Part shown: piece after piece, positions 1-10,489 of the stretch
Layout: each line of letters opens with the position of its first letter
How positions within the stretch are numbered: position 1 is the stretch's first letter
NCBI RefSeq assembly: GCF_027943255.1
Contig: NC_072896.1
Span: 69,086,501-69,150,500 of the forward strand
Direction: 5' to 3'
Origin: Anastrepha obliqua
Taxonomy: Eukaryota > Arthropoda > Insecta > Diptera > Tephritidae
Length of the DNA: 64,000 nucleotides
Notes under the pieces: generated by a model
The model's database searches: none
What the model was told of the DNA's origin: nothing
Seen by the model: the letters and a program-made list of their open reading frames with translations, nothing else
Translations under genes and position numbers: made by a program

Positions 1-234
1 AGAATTCCGTTGTTTTGACTGTTTCTTAGTATCTGGTGGGTTTCGATGAATCCATTATTCGTTCAAGAGTACGAAACAATACAGAAACTCCTCCACAATA
101 CTATTTAACTGCGTAAAATAACACTTTAAATTAGTCAAATATTATTGAATATGAATATTAATATTCCAAGTAGATCTCATTAATAATTGTAATGCAATCA
201 AATGAATTAATATCCCCACTTTATTAACACTTTT

Positions 235-425
235 TTGACTTCGAGCGTGCATTTGACATCTGTCGGGACGTTAAATGGAGTTCGTTGCGAAACTGCAGCG
301 TTCCTAACAAAATTATCGACATTATCAAAGTCTTGCATAGTAATGCAATGCTAAGTGTACACTTCAGAGGAAAACTCAGCCGTAAATTTACCATAAATAA
401 AAGCGTTCGTCAGGACTGCCTCTTA
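235..425 (+). pseudogene. Non-LTR reverse transcriptase fragment, RTE/CR1-like (first half)
   Basis: Read in the frame that runs through 285, this stretch matches the central part of a non-LTR reverse transcriptase: the 'FERAFD' palm motif (usually DFEKAFD), then a segment like 'IPEKIIxIIKxxY', then 'VRQDCLL' at the place of the usual GVRQGCxLSP. There is no start codon of its own and the copy is 5' truncated. The reading stops at the TA at 424-425 where mariner sequence begins, and the same kind of RT resumes near 1428, so this is one half of an interrupted copy. The clade assignment is by resemblance only. Confidence 0.7.
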
Positions 426-1427
426 CGAGGGGTGCCTTTTATATTTCGGAATTTGGCAACCCTGGTGTTGCAATCTGGCAACTGACAGCTGTATCGCAAA
501 GTTTGACATTTTTTGGCTTTTACGTACTCAGAACGTTTTGAAATACCAGCGCTATTTGTGTTGTTTACAGTAACTTAAAAGATTCATCTCGGTCCAAAAA
601 TGGAATTAAATCGTGAACATTTTCGTGCGATTATTTTTTACAACTTTCGACGTGGATTAACTCAGCAACATTCATTTTTTGGCGATGAAGCTCCATCAAG
701 GACCAGTGTTTAACGATGGTATGGTGAATTCAATCGTGGTTGTAGTTCACTCCAAAACGAATTTCGTGAAGGTCGTCCAAAATCAGTTGTTGTTCCGAAA
801 ACCATTGATGCTGTGCGCGAACTGATATTGCAAGATCGTCATGTGACCTATCGTGAGATTGAGACAATCTTAGGCATTAGTGGGACCAGCATACATTCAA
901 TATTGCATAATCATTTGACTGTCAAAAAAATTTGTTCGCGTAGGATCCCACACAATTTGTCAATCGGAAAACTGGACATATCGCAACCGTACCACTAGAA
1001 CAAAGCAGAACAGTATATTCTGAGTGGTACACAACCATTTGTTTGCCAGTTGTCTTCCAAGAAATTAGGAAAACCAATCGCCAAAGACGGATCACTCTTC
1101 ACCAGGACAATGCGAGCTCTCACACATCGGCTCAAACAACTGCAGTTTTGAGCATCCAAAACATCGAATTAATGGGTATAGTCCTGACTTGGCACCGAAT
1201 GACTTCTTTTTATTCCCGTACGTAAAAAACAAACTGAGAGGTCAACGTTTTTCGACACCTGAAGAAGCGGTTTCGGCATTCAGAATGTATGTTTTGGAGG
1301 TACCTCATTCAGAGTGGCAAAAGTGCTTCGACAATTGGTTCAAACGCATGCAAAAGTGTATAGATCTTCATGGAGAATATTTTGAAAGACAATAAAGTGT
1401 TTTTCGATGATTAAAATTTCTTCGCCA
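426..1427 (+). mobile_element. Mariner element inserted in the RT, 3' end lost
   Basis: The left terminus, starting cgaggggtgccttttatat at 426 directly after a TA, resembles a mariner inverted repeat and is followed by a typical short leader before the transposase start at 601. I see no matching inverted repeat on the right, where the sequence passes from just after the transposase stop into reverse transcriptase near 1428. The right end has therefore been deleted together with some of the host RT. The element is inactive. Confidence 0.7.
601..1395 (+). pseudogene. Mariner transposase relic, internally deleted
   Basis: The start at 601 reads MELNREHFRAIIFYNF, the N-terminal helix-turn-helix region of a mariner transposase. 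A small deletion near 668 and a stop just before 'RWYGEFNRG' break the first domain. The linker 'FREGRPKSVVVP' and second helix-turn-helix follow in the frame of 813. Near 963 the sequence jumps from 'PHNLSI' to the segment reading KTGHIATVPLE, removing the region with the first catalytic aspartate. The later catalytic region survives in pieces: 'HQDNASSHTSAQT' in the frame of 1043, then 'LAPNDFFLFPYVKNKLRG' and 'EYFERQ' stop in the frame of 1189. It cannot encode a working enzyme. Confidence 0.85.
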
Positions 1428-1930
1428 ACTAGAAAAAAATGCACGCGCAGTTGGCCTTAAAATAAACTTCTCAAAAACTAAATTTATGAGATTACAAACA
1501 ACAAACACATCTCCTCTTGAACTCCCTACCAATGTAAACGCCACCATTATCAAAGATGTGTATGAGTTCTGCTACCTCGGTAGCCAAATCACAAATGATG
1601 TTGGCGCAGTTGCAGTTGTCACTTAAAACAAAACTTAATATCTTCAATATCGGTCCTCCTATATGGTTCTGAGACCTGTTTAGCCACATAAGTAGACGTC
1701 TTCAAACGTTTGCCCACAGATGCTCTGTCTGGAACTTCTTCTGTTTACTAAAAGCTGCTCGATTAATTCCGAAATAAAAAGACGGAAATGAAATTGGATT
1801 GGGCAGACTCTCTGTAGAGAAGACGACTGCAGACGGCGCCCACGTAAAACTTTGAGCACGATTTCTTACGAGAGTCCTTCAACCACCATCTGCAACCAAA
1901 TCAAACCTGTGATAGCCTTGGTAGTTTGTT
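1428..1930 (+). pseudogene. Non-LTR reverse transcriptase fragment (second half)
   Basis: This continues the RT begun at 235. It reads 'LEKNARAVGLKINFSKTKFM', the conserved block just after the YADD palm motif in RTE/CR1-like enzymes, then 'VYEFCYLGSQIT', and further on a degraded 'WIGQTLCREDD', equivalent to the WIGHxLR block near the C-terminus. The YADD motif itself is missing, lost with the mariner 3' end at the junction near 1428. Several stops and frameshifts follow 1625. The copy fades out around 1930 with no visible poly(A) or repeat tail. Confidence 0.7.
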
Positions 1931-3399
1931 TAAGTAATCTGAGTTGGTATTTCATGCCCACAACGGGTTTTGAACGGACTCGCACCGAATGGTAGTCACG
2001 CTTAAGCTTAGCCATAATTCATGTTAAAGTTTTGTTTTAATTTTCTTCGTGATTTAGAATTCACCCAACCCAGTGATAGTTATAACTTTATTATTAACGC
2101 CTTATCTCATTGAAAATCTAATTTAATAAGCACTCTATTCTAATTTCCTTACATCAAACAAATTAAACAAAAGAACAACACTTAAATTAGTCTGCCAAGA
2201 AAGTAAGGAAGCGAAAAAGTTACAAAACAAAACACAATAATAAAGGTAGCGAATTTACGCCAACCACGCCAGAGCTGTTGCAAAATCGTGGCTATTGAAA
2301 AGCGCCAAATGAAAGCCGCTAAAGATAAAAGTTTCAAGGAGCTGCACAACAACAGCAAACCACGCGCGCACCTTTACACCCACTTCATGCTAAGTGATTC
2401 TCAATAATGAGGAAAACAGAACAAAACAAATAAATAAAAGGCATTCAAAATCAACCAGAAAGTGAGGAAAAACAAAACGAATGCAACAACAACGAAATTT
2501 ACCGGTAATTTGTAGCGCTAATGCGCGCTTAATCTCAATAACTTCCGATATTCGACGAAAAACACTCGAAATCGGAAAACAGCACCAACACCGACGCAAC
2601 GGCTTTCACGGTAGCCAAGACGGAGCCAAGACAGAAATTGTTGATTGTCGATGCGAAGGCGCCAAAAATGTAAAAAAATATGTGTTGGTTTGCAAGTGAA
2701 GACGCGAAGGCGCCAAGGCGCAAAGGCTGGGCAACCAATACTTATTAGTATCATATTATGGGTACACATACCAAGAAACAGCTGCATACATATATACTCG
2801 TGTAATAGGTACGCCTGTGTGTGTAGACAAGCAAAAGTGTAAGTCAGTATTAATTTTCGCTAGAACCGCATTGTTGTTGTTGTTTGACAGAAACACTTGA
2901 ATAAAGAAAGCAACGCTACCGGTTTTGCCAGCGAGCGAAGGCAGTAACATTGTGAATTTATTCGCTGGCAAAGACCGACTTATTTTCTCCATACATTCTT
3001 CATTAGTTGTGTCGACTTGGCACGGCGCAGACCACTCTTGGCTGTTGTTGCGGTAGTAAATGCAGCGTGAATGTTTTCCGCTGAGACGATAAGTTTTTCG
3101 TTTGTTAATTTTTTTTTTTAATATTTTTGTTTTACTTTTATTTTGTTATTGTTTTCCAGCACCGACTCAGGAAATTGCAGCAATAAAGTTAAGGAAGAAA
3201 TAAAAAATGAGCAAATATGTGTAGAATGCCTAAGAATATCGATATGAAAAGTAAAATAAAAAGAATTTCGTGCACTGAAGTGTATTAATTTTCTGGTAAG
3301 AGTATGCTGATATTCAATTATCTACAGTTTTTCTACTAACAATGAACAATTTTAAGGCAAATGGCAAGCGTTAGACAGAGTGCGGCGGGGTACAAGTAT
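1931..3399. other. No confident gene; possible host 5' UTR-like sequence
   Basis: No transposon motif is visible here. From about 2160 to 2860 the sequence is rich in A-tract, CAACAACAA and GCGAAGGCGCCAA-type words, as in long fly 5' untranslated exons, with a weak splice-donor-like gtaagtca at about 2838. The short open frames on both strands have no recognisable domain. A host untranslated exon is possible but unproven. Confidence 0.2.
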
Positions 3400-4660
3400 C
3401 AGGTCAGTCCATAAGTTCGTGCGTATTTTACCCATAATTTCACTTTTGTACGATTTTTGCATACATGATTCGTGGAATATAACGGAACTATTTATATTTT
3501 CTTTGATTTATTGTGCATTCAACAAGTGATTTTAATCGCGGATAGAAGCAAGTGTTGTTAAAAACTAAAATGGAATCTTCGAACGCGTATAAGAGGCATA
3601 TTTTGTATTTTTTTTATAAAAGTGGTAAAAATGCAACAACTGCTGCTGCAGAAATAAACATTGTTCACGCAGAGGATACCGTGAGTGCAATGACTGCGCA
3701 AAAGTGGTTTTCAAAATTCCGAAGTGGTAACTGCGACGTGGAGGATGCCCCGCGCGCTGGTCGTCCTGAAGTCTTTAACACCGACGCCTTGCTCGAACTT
3801 GTGGAAGCTGAGCCAAATTTGACAGTCTATATGCTAGCTCAGAGGTTAAATTCATCGTATGGAATAGTTCATAGGCACCTGGTCAAGTTGGGAAAGGTTT
3901 TAAAGCTGGGAAAATGGATTCCGCATAGACTTTCCGTCGCCAACCGTCAGCAGAGAGTGAATGTGTGTTCTCAGCTGCTGCAACGGCTTGAAAATGAAAG
4001 TTTTTTGAACCGTATCGTTACTGGTGATGAAAAATGGGTCCTTTAAGATAATCCTGTTTGGAAACGCTATTGGTTAGATAAAGATGAAACACCAGAACCG
4101 ACCCCTAGAGATGGCCTTCACCCCAAGAACATTCTCCTGTCTATTTGGTGGGATATGGCCGGTATTGTTTATTATGAACTTCTGGAACCAAATCAGATGA
4201 CAACTGCTGATTATTATTCCCATCAGCTATCAAACCTGAATGAGGCACTTAACAAAGTCAACCGTCTTTAGTGAATATACGCAAAGTTTTGTTTCACCCC
4301 GACAACCCAAGACCTCTTACCGCAAGGCAAATATTAGGCAAGCTGAACGAGCTCGGATGGGAGCTAATGCCGTATCCACCATACTCACCGGATATTGCAC
4401 TTTGTGATTATCACCTTTTCCGTGGACTTCAAACCCATATGAGTAACAAGAACTACTCCTCAAAAGAAGCCTTAAAATGGTATATCGAAGCGTATTTTGG
4501 CTCCAAGGACAAACAATTTTGTGAGCAGTGAATTAAAAATTTACCTAAACATTGTAAATAATGAAGGAAAATATATTATTAATAAATAAATACTTTAAAC
4601 ATCTATTTTATTCATTTTAAAACCACGTTTAAAAAACGCACGAACTTATGGACTGACCTG
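3400..4660 (+). mobile_element. Complete mariner element with inverted repeats
   Basis: The termini are inverted repeats: 5' caggtcagtccataagttcg at 3400 and its complement ending at 4660, matching over about 24 bases into the shared gtgcg. A TA lies at 3397-3398, one base outside the left end. On the right the equivalent dinucleotide is TG, so the target duplication has probably mutated. The 1.26-kb length is normal for mariner. The transposase inside is broken, so the element could move only if supplied in trans. Confidence 0.9.
3570..4531 (+). pseudogene. Mariner DD34D transposase, one stop and one frameshift
   Basis: Translation from the ATG at 3570 gives MESSNAYKRHILYFFYKSG, the N-terminal DNA-binding domain, then 'WFSKFRSGNCDVEDAPRAGR' and the second helix-turn-helix. 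The first catalytic aspartate is in 'IVTGDEKWVL'. A TAA at 4044-4046 directly follows it. The frame then continues through 'WWDMAGIVYYELL' to about 4271, where a small frameshift moves it to the frame carrying 'FHPDNPRP' and 'PYPPYSPDIALCDYHLF'. There are 34 residues between these last two aspartates, the mariner DD34D spacing. Only two lesions separate it from a full-length reading, so it is a fairly young copy. Confidence 0.9.
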
Positions 4661-6177
4661 ATGTATCGGATAAATTCTGTAACGGCTTATTTGAAGAATT
4701 TGGCCACAGTAAAAAGATAGTGAGCTTGTAGAAGGTGCACCTGCGATTTGGGCCCGAACTACCTGTACCTGCCCTTGTAACACTCGGCCTTTAAACATTT
4801 TAAAAATTGACTACCCAACATTACTAAATAAAAGCGTTGAATGAAATCCCTTTTTAGTGGTTCTAATTGTGGAGCTGACACTGGGGATGTCTCGTAAGGG
4901 GGGTTGACTGCTTTACAAGGTTGACAGATTTACAAGGTTTGCTCTTTAACTAAAAGTATGGTGAAAAATAAAATTTTGAGGGGAGCTTCGGCTACCACGT
5001 CAACGAATCAACATAAGCGAAGACTGTGTGGATTTTTTCGTATATCACTAGCACATAAGGATGATAGAATACAAGGTTGTGCTTTCCGTATTTGCTGTGT
5101 CGTAAGAGTCCACCAATAAATAAAGAAAAGGAAGGAGAATTATTTGTTTGTGAAGAAGAAGAGTAGGCGAAAGAAATTTAAACAGTCAAACACAAGAAAT
5201 TATACGCACACTCACATACTTTCCAGCTACGATTTCCACCAAACGAAAACCCAAAAAAAAAACTGCACTGGAGGCCTTATATTAATTTGTACTTTAACAA
5301 TTTAACACGCGGCACTTCGTTTGCATTACTTTGTTTTATTTAAATCTCACAAATCACAATATTTCCAAGCCGTTCACTGAACTTTCACAAACATGGATTT
5401 TCTCCTACTTTCGTTTGTTTTGTTCGTTTGTTTTATATAGCGAAGGGAGCTGGCGTGAAACTTGTCAAAGCCGCGAAAAATAAAGAAGTCTTTTAATAAC
5501 GCCACCTCCACTACTCAATTTGCCTTGCAATTCTGGTCACCCTTTTCACATGTGTTCACACATTCGTTCACACATTTGTTCTTCAGACGGCAAAGAAGTG
5601 ACATAGTGTTGATTTTTTTCGCATACGAACACGATCTCAGTTTTCTTTTGAACACACCCCCTGTTTCGTCGACCAATCAGCTGATTCTGTCGAATTCGCT
5701 CAGAGCCGAACGGTTAGTTAAAGAGCACATGTTTTCATAATTCACCACACATTTCTTATGACGCCATTTTCTTGTTTTGTTGTTTCTCAAGTTGTTTTTC
5801 TCAGAGCAGTGGTTTTGTTGATGGGGGACGGTAGGGTATATTCGCCTCCTTCGGTCGACGTTCGATGGTATTGATACTCACATCTATTCCCTTTTTAGCA
5901 AGAACTGATCGTGCTTGGCATAGAAGGGTTAAAAAGTTGGACGATCATTTTATCCTGCTTTTTTGTCGTCACTCGCTTCAAGCCGCGCTCGGAAAAGTTA
6001 TCAACATTTTTGTTTACCTTATACCGCTGATTCCACATCAGAACAAACTTTTTTGACATTTTAATCATTTTTGCAGCCGCAGCATAAAATAATTTCGGCC
6101 CTTTCGAAAGCGTTCATAAAAATACCGCCTAGAAACGCTTCGCGTACTTCTTACTCATTTTTGTATGGTTGCGTTTA
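4661..6177. other. No confident gene between mariner and hAT
   Basis: I see no transposase, RT or SINE motif. There is a short direct repeat of 'ttacaaggtt' around 4910-4940. Short open frames at 5462-5740 and 6071-6490 have no recognisable domain, and the latter runs across the hAT boundary, which argues against it being a real gene. Confidence 0.4.
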
Positions 6178-6185
6178 CCGGAAAG
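6178..6185. repeat. hAT 8-bp target site duplication, left copy
   Basis: ccggaaag here matches cgggaaag at 9257-9264 with one mismatch. Eight base pairs is the target duplication length of hAT transposases. Confidence 0.9.
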
Positions 6186-9100
6186 CAGCGTTGCCAACCC
6201 GTAGCGGTCGGATCATGGTATGGAGAGGGAGAAATGATGGTATTTCAGGGAAAATAATGGTATCCACCGATAAAACAGGGTGCCTCAGGGAAATTCAAAT
6301 TTTTTATATGATAAACTTCTCAACAACATACATTTTTCTCAATGACATTAATAGTTATTCAATAGCTATAGAATCCGATTCAGACATCTTCGAAAATAGA
6401 ATTATCTCCGCCATCCTCTTCCCCGCTGTCAACTGCTGTACTTCTAGTTTCCTTCGGCTTATCATAAAGAGAGTCTTTGGTCATTCTTGATATCATCTCT
6501 TTGGAAGGTTTGAATACAGCACAGCCTCCGTTAGCTTGAACGTGTTGGCTGGCTAATAAAGTGCCTCGAACGGTGGGTACGATGAGTCGATTCCTCAATT
6601 TAGTCTTGATGAGGTTGACCTTGGCCGAAACTCTTTCACTGTCGGCGTTGGAATGAGGAAGCGATAGGATACTCAAGACGCATCGACTCAAATTCTGGAA
6701 CAAGTACACACCTCCCTCGTTCTGTATAGATAATAATGTTGCCCAAAATACATCTGTGTCCAGTGCTTTGATCTCTTGGCCAAGGGGGTAAGGGCACAAC
6801 CGACGCCACTGGTCATCCACGTCTTGATAATTCTCTTGTTCACAAACTCTGGGGAGCGTGACTAGGAGTGGAATGAGCGAAGGCGTTTTCTCTCGTTCAA
6901 TGCTCGATAAGGCGTTTTTAGGCTTGAAAATTCTCAGATTTTCCAAAAAACTATTTGTAAAATCATACCTCTTCTTGATCTGAACACAGGCACAAATCAA
7001 AAAGGCTTGACATTTCTCACGAAAATGTGTCAGTAAATCCAATCGCTCCTGGACTTGTCTGCTCTGCTGTCCTAGCAACACCTGTACCCCCAAGTACATT
7101 TCTGCCATTGGCAGATAGTGAACTTTATCTTCTGGGTCTACTTCTGACAATGGACGTGAATTGACATAGTTTCTCTTCATGAAGCTATACAGGAGAGTTT
7201 TGTATAAGTCAATCATTACTTCATGCAGATCGGTGATCACAACTTTAGCAGATTGGAAATACTTGTTGACTCCAGTAAATTTAGGAAGGACCCACTGAAG
7301 GAAGAAGAAGAACAGTTTGTTGAAGGGATCATTCAAACACTCATAAATGGACTGTGCCATTTTCAGCTTGATTGTCAGCCATTGGTCAGTGAAATACAGC
7401 AACAGAGCAGGCCACTGTTCGAGAATTCTGTCAACCACCGTTGCCAATGATAACCACCGTGTCTGGGAAGGATGCAAAAGCTTGTGAACCTCAACATTCG
7501 AAAACATCTGGAACTCAACATATTCACTTTGGCGTTTAGAACTGCTGTTAAAAAAATTGTGAATATTGCGAGCAAAGTCCTCACACGTACGTGGTAATTG
7601 TTCACATGCTTCGCTTGCACAAAGATGCAATGAGTGGCAGATGCATTTCATGATGGTGATATGTGGTAAATCTCGCTTCAAACGACTAGCGACAGAGTTA
7701 TGCACACCCATCATAACACTGCAACCATCAGACCCAAAACCAACGATATTCGCCATTGGAATCCCCCTCTCTTTGAAACTTGCAATGATATTATTGTATA
7801 AGTGTTCAGCTGTTGATCTCGTCACTTTTCCAGGCTGCAATACTTGTACTAAGTCCCAAAATTTCGACACAATTTTACCTTCTTCTTCATCGAAATATCT
7901 CGCCAGCAAACAACTTGTCTTAGTTGCTGAAATGTCCGTTGATTCGTCCGTTAACACACTAAATTTAGTTATTTTCAACTTCTCCGCTAGCCTGCATTTC
8001 TCAGTCTCGCCAATAACATTTTTGACAATGGCAGTTCCTTTAGTGCGTTTGAGAACAGTTTTGTGGGCAATTTTGGAGTCAGAAAAAGATGATTTCAGCA
8101 AGTCTGATAAGTGGTCTAAGGAATAGTGGTCGTAGGGAATATTGTGCTCGGCACAGAATGCAGCTATCCTAATTTCTGCGCTTTTTGCTGCATTGCTCAA
8201 AGGTTCTTCTATGCCACTCCCACGTTGAACAAACTGTGTCATCTTCATGCTCTTGTCTTTCAGCGGTTTTTCTTTTTCTCTGTGTTTCTCTGTTTGTCCA
8301 TGTGCCCTTAATACTGATATGTCAGCTGTATACTCATGACAACAGAGTTTACACCTGGCTTTACACAGATTACCAGGTACACGTTGTAACCAAAACTTAA
8401 ATTCCTCTTTCTCCAGCCAATCATCCCGGAACCTTTGCACGATTTTAGTCTTCTTTTTCTCGACTCTCGATTTTTTTTTGGGAGGAGTACGATGAGTATC
8501 CTCTTCGTCTTCCATAGCACCTACAGTGATTTTTTCAGTGAGTCTAGAAAGGTTATTGTCATTCATCGATATTTACCTGAGTTATGACCTGCAAAATACT
8601 CTACTCGTACTCTGAATCCTTCAATTTATATGCATAAAATTCCTGTGAGATTGTGTAGAAACTTCAAACGGAGCGCCGGCGTGTATCAAAAAAATGTTAC
8701 AACGAGTAATTGAAGTTACACCATGAGTGGATAGGAGTTTTGTGGTAGACGAACAAAGTAGAATCATCTCTATCGGAAGGAATTCTGTGATTGGTAGAAT
8801 TCTCGTCGCGTTGCCCGTGATTCGTTGAAATTTTCAATTGGACGGATGTGATTTTATCGACCGGAGGTTCTAGTGAATTTTTGTGGCGCTCTCTGAATGT
8901 GATTAATATCTAGCTTTCCATTCTTACACCTCTACTTTCATGGACAGAATATAGCTAACAACAATTCAAAATAGAATAGAATAAACCGATTGATCACTTC
9001 AATTGTAGCTGCGAACGAACGGTATACAAATGATTCAGTCACGGACTGAAGCCGTGTCATCGATAAAATTGTCCAAAAACTAAGATAAAAATTTTAAATA

Positions 9101-9256
9101 AACGCATCGAAAAAAAAAATTTTCCCAAATCATTCATTCCGTTTCTCCTGAGGAAGAAATGTTATACCATGATACCATGATAGACATCATGGTATATGGT
9201 ATGGGATTCAGTTTCATGGTATAGATACCATTAAAATGGTATGGTTGGCATCGCTG
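6186..9256 (-). mobile_element. Complete hAT transposon with intact transposase
   Basis: The element begins cagcgttgccaacc at 6186 and ends with the complement of cagcgatgccaacc at 9256. These are short terminal inverted repeats of the hAT type (CAG..TGCCAAC) with one mismatch in 14 bases. The flanking 8-mers differ at one position. The total is 3071 bp with one long minus-strand ORF. Inside both ends the word ATGGTAT or its complement recurs: three times on the left (6215, 6237, 6257) and seven times on the right (9164-9242). Such subterminal repeats are typical transposase binding sites in hAT elements. All parts of an autonomous element appear present. Confidence 0.93.
6380..8566 (-). CDS. 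hAT-family transposase, intact 728 residues
   Basis: A single uninterrupted frame. The N-terminus has a basic stretch (PPKKKSR, residues 28-34), probably a nuclear localisation signal, then a BED-type zinc finger with C72, C75, H89 and H95 and aromatic W50/W59 before it. The RNase H-like catalytic core follows: 'LTDESTD' (D207, D211) and 'GFGSDGCSVMMG' (D280). The C-terminus carries the hAT dimerisation block 'LPHSNADSERVSAKVNLIKT' starting at about residue 636, with the conserved E644. Residues 700-728 are acidic. The product should bind the subterminal repeats and cut and paste the element in the nucleus. The start at 8566 is the first ATG and leaves about 690 bp of leader to the element end. 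A domesticated ZBED-like host gene is the alternative, but the inverted repeats and target duplication around it argue for a transposon. Confidence 0.93.
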   Translation of the reverse strand: MNDNNLSRLTEKITVGAMEDEEDTHRTPPKKKSRVEKKKTKIVQRFRDDWLEKEEFKFWLQRVPGNLCKARCKLCCHEYTADISVLRAHGQTEKHREKEKPLKDKSMKMTQFVQRGSGIEEPLSNAAKSAEIRIAAFCAEHNIPYDHYSLDHLSDLLKSSFSDSKIAHKTVLKRTKGTAIVKNVIGETEKCRLAEKLKITKFSVLTDESTDISATKTSCLLARYFDEEEGKIVSKFWDLVQVLQPGKVTRSTAEHLYNNIIASFKERGIPMANIVGFGSDGCSVMMGVHNSVASRLKRDLPHITIMKCICHSLHLCASEACEQLPRTCEDFARNIHNFFNSSSKRQSEYVEFQMFSNVEVHKLLHPSQTRWLSLATVVDRILEQWPALLLYFTDQWLTIKLKMAQSIYECLNDPFNKLFFFFLQWVLPKFTGVNKYFQSAKVVITDLHEVMIDLYKTLLYSFMKRNYVNSRPLSEVDPEDKVHYLPMAEMYLGVQVLLGQQSRQVQERLDLLTHFREKCQAFLICACVQIKKRYDFTNSFLENLRIFKPKNALSSIEREKTPSLIPLLVTLPRVCEQENYQDVDDQWRRLCPYPLGQEIKALDTDVFWATLLSIQNEGGVYLFQNLSRCVLSILSLPHSNADSERVSAKVNLIKTKLRNRLIVPTVRGTLLASQHVQANGGCAVFKPSKEMISRMTKDSLYDKPKETRSTAVDSGEEDGGDNSIFEDV

Positions 9257-9264
9257 CGGGAAAG
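9257..9264. repeat. hAT target site duplication, right copy
   Basis: cgggaaag, paired with ccggaaag at 6178-6185. Confidence 0.9.
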
Positions 9265-9442
9265 TTTCAAACAAGACTAACCTGAGTTAGAACTGGCGGC
9301 GTCGCCAGCAGACAGTACGAAATATATCTTGAAGTTACAAGAAGAAAACCAGTTCTTTTCTTCTGACACCGATTATACTTGGTGGGTGCGGTTGAATGCA
9401 AATTCGTCGACTTCGATGGATGTCATGAAAGGCATATAACGC

Positions 9443-9710
9443 CTCCATAAATGGAAGAAGTTTCAAGCCGACTCCGAACGGCAGATATTTTTTATGAGGA
9501 GCTTTTTCATGGCAGAAATACATTCGGAGACTTGTCGTTGCTTGCCGAGGGGCGATCGCTATTAGAAAAAACTTATTCTTCTTTTTGGTGTTTCACCGAG
9601 ATTCGAACCTGTTTTTCCTCTGAATTCCGAATGGTAGTCTCGCACCCACGCATTCAGCTACGGCGGCCGCCTGGTAGTCAAGCACCAACGCATTCAGCTA
9701 CGGCGGCCAC
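9443..9710 (-). repeat. tRNA-derived SINE copy A, with duplicated head
   Basis: On the minus strand this reads a tRNA-like head (gccgtagctgaatgcgt, A-box-like; ggttcgaatctcgg, B-box-like) followed by the body shared with ten other copies in the window: cggtcgcccctcgg-like block, 'catgaaaaagctcctcat' and 'gccgttcggagtcggcttg'. The last part of the SINE body is missing at the low-coordinate end. The first ~38 bases of the head are present twice in tandem (about 9630-9668 and 9669-9708), an unusual head duplication. Confidence 0.85.
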
Positions 9711-9764
9711 TAGCGAATCTGGTTACTGTTTATTTCGATGTTGAAACAAGCGCCTAGATAGTGG

Positions 9765-10479
9765 CCCGAGCCGATTTTAAGTTCGTGGATTGCGCCAAAA
9801 AATACCGGAATCTTACCTCCATCTTTCTCCCTTCATCTGGATTTGATTTAAAATTTTTCGATGAGGAAACAGCTCATATATCTTGATGGATCTCATTTAA
9901 AATCTTTCTCACTTAAAATCCTCTCTGGCGGATAGAAGTTTTAGTATCACTTATTTTCACATAAATTTAAAACTTTTTAATCTAAATCTTTGGAAAAAAG
10001 TGCTGGTTTTAACCGTATAAAAAGTAGCTTCAAATAACATTGTTTTATTTCTTACGCCTTACTGCACTTTATTCCATATGAAAATTATTCTTTGGTCGAA
10101 GAAACTGGACAAGAACGTTTCAGCAAAAGAAAAAAATATGTGAAATCAACGCCAGTTTTAAAAATTGTATTTGTTTTATGAAGAAGAGCAAGAGTCGTCT
10201 GCTATAAACTGATTAAAAATCAACGCGATTTTTATTTGCTTAAACCTATATTTATTTTAATAAAATTTCATGTGCCATTTTTTTGTATACCCCAGAATTT
10301 TCAAAAAATTTTAATTAAAAGTTTCAAAATTTTGACGAAAATTTGTTTAATGTTAAATTAAGTATAAAGTTTAAAAGTATGATTTATATAGGTTTGGTGA
10401 AGGCACAAACAATATTTAGCCTAGGGAAAATGCGGGAACCGAGAACTAAGGGATCCAGCTTTTGGGTGAGCTCGTTCGC
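9765..10479. other. No gene seen
   Basis: AT-rich sequence with no open frame of note, no inverted repeat and no retroelement motif. Confidence 0.5.
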
Positions 10480-10489
10480 CGATTTATCA

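Noticed and set aside
6071..6490. 139-codon open frame on the plus strand
   Set aside because: It crosses the hAT left boundary at 6186 and its later part is antisense to the transposase C-terminus.
7566..8126. 186-codon open frame on the plus strand inside the hAT element
   Set aside because: It is the antisense shadow of the intact transposase; no domain, and the minus-strand frame explains the sequence.
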